Assembly (NCBI RefSeq): GCF_018476525.1
Contig: NZ_JAHCST010000003.1
Coordinates: 1 to 64,000 of the forward strand
Reading direction: 5' to 3'
DNA: 64,000 bases
Source: Acrocarpospora catenulata
GTDB lineage: Bacteria; Actinomycetota; Actinomycetes; Streptosporangiales; Streptosporangiaceae
The notes under the pieces were generated by a model. It did not search any database. It saw only the letters and a program-made list of their open reading frames with translations, and was not told the DNA's origin. Made by a program: the position numbers and the translations under genes. Positions 63,628 to 64,000 of the stretch are shown in pieces (position 1 is the stretch's first letter; the number at the start of each line of letters is the position of its first letter).

Positions 63628-64000
63628 TGTCGCTCCAGCCGCCGGAGGTGCCCATCTTCCCGGCCCGCTACGGGCCGGCCGCTGCCGACTTCAACGCTTG
63701 GCTGAAGGACCCGGCCACATTCCTGGCCGCACCACCGTGGTGCTCGGTCCGCCGCACCACAGCCCAAGCCATCCCGTCCGGCACCTGGACAACCATTCAG
63801 TTCAACCAGGTGGACGCCGACGGGTACAGCGGCTGGGACGCCGTCAACTTCCGGTACGCCGCGCAGGCGCCCGGCTGGTACCTGGTCACCCTCAAGGTCG
63901 CCGCCAACGTCGCCGCGGGCGGAACGACGCACGCGCTACTGCCGGGCATCGTCACCACGGGAATCCTGTATCAGGGCAACGAGTCCTGGCAGGTCACCAC
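63627..64000 (+). CDS. Third tail-tip protein, cut by window end
   Basis: At least 124 aa; ATG 63627 overlaps the previous stop and the gene runs off the window. RRTTAQAIPSGTWTTIQFNQ, VDADGYSGWDAVNFRYAAQA and PGWYLVTLKV repeat the sandwich unit of the preceding gene, so these are paralogues. N-terminal FPARYGPAADFNAWLKDPAT may attach it to the tail tip. Confidence 0.65.
   Translation, partial: MSLQPPEVPIFPARYGPAAADFNAWLKDPATFLAAPPWCSVRRTTAQAIPSGTWTTIQFNQVDADGYSGWDAVNFRYAAQAPGWYLVTLKVAANVAAGGTTHALLPGIVTTGILYQGNESWQVT

Larger units (their letters stand above)
2836..64000 (+). mobile_element. Temperate siphophage prophage, left part (right end outside window)
   Basis: From the break in tadA to the window edge all genes fit one phage: serine integrase, immunity switch, recombination and replication functions, terminase, capsid and tail genes in canonical order. 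Most early and many late genes overlap their neighbours by 1-4 bp. At least 61 kb is present and lysis genes have not been reached, so the element is larger. Base composition is similar to the host, suggesting long adaptation to high-G+C actinomycetes. Confidence 0.92.

Overview
The window is the left end of a large temperate siphophage integrated in a high-G+C actinomycete chromosome. Codon third positions are almost all G or C. The host is probably of the Streptosporangiales/Streptomyces type, but the genus cannot be fixed from this sequence. Positions 1-2835 are host DNA: a gene-poor stretch with terminator hairpins and two DnaA-box-like 9-mers, then a CpaE/Ssd-like deviant ParA-type gene and the first part of a TadA/CpaF pilus-type secretion ATPase. 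The ATPase is cut just after its GEVRG-EVV motif. A serine integrase starts within about 30 bp of the break. The right junction, the rest of tadA and any lysis genes lie beyond 64000.

Phage layout: 2863-4816 holds integrase and a GntR-like regulator, with palindromic operators between them and two very stable hairpins after them. 5351-6787 is the immunity region: a small membrane protein, a leftward XRE repressor and a divergent Cro-like gene. 6787-41077 is a long rightward early operon whose genes mostly overlap by 1-4 bp (ATGA/GTGA). It encodes recombination proteins (PD-(D/E)XK exonuclease and RecT-like annealing candidate), HNH proteins, several nucleotide-handling enzymes (MazG-like, deoxyribosyltransferase-like, SLOG-like), a Gp37/Gp68-family protein, an intein-containing C5 cytosine methyltransferase, a WhiB-like protein, a phage sliding clamp, a helicase-methyltransferase fusion, and a replication module (initiator, helicase loader, DnaB). 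The initiator gene carries an internal cluster of GGAAC-N4-GTTCC repeats that looks like the replication origin.

Three small leftward units interrupt this operon: a ribbon-helix-helix/86-aa pair under a strong promoter with perfect palindromic operators (25218-25691), a HicA-like/AlpA-like pair (36796-37526) divergent from a WYL protein and a DUF932 protein, and a small membrane protein (41122-41328). A terminator-rich, partly AT-rich intergenic region (41329-41897) separates early from late genes.

Late genes 41898-64000 run in canonical siphovirus order: small accessory genes, small and large terminase, portal, a MuF head protein fused to an ADP-ribosyltransferase domain, protease/scaffold, a major capsid protein with an Ig-like insertion, head-tail connectors, major tail protein, tail assembly chaperones G/GT with a CCCAAAA slippery site, tape measure protein and three tail-tip/fibre-type proteins that share a repeated beta-sandwich unit. 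The last gene is cut by the window edge.

Three apparent single-base frameshifts interrupt two small accessory genes (near 31526, 35390 and 35600). These may be sequencing errors or real decay.
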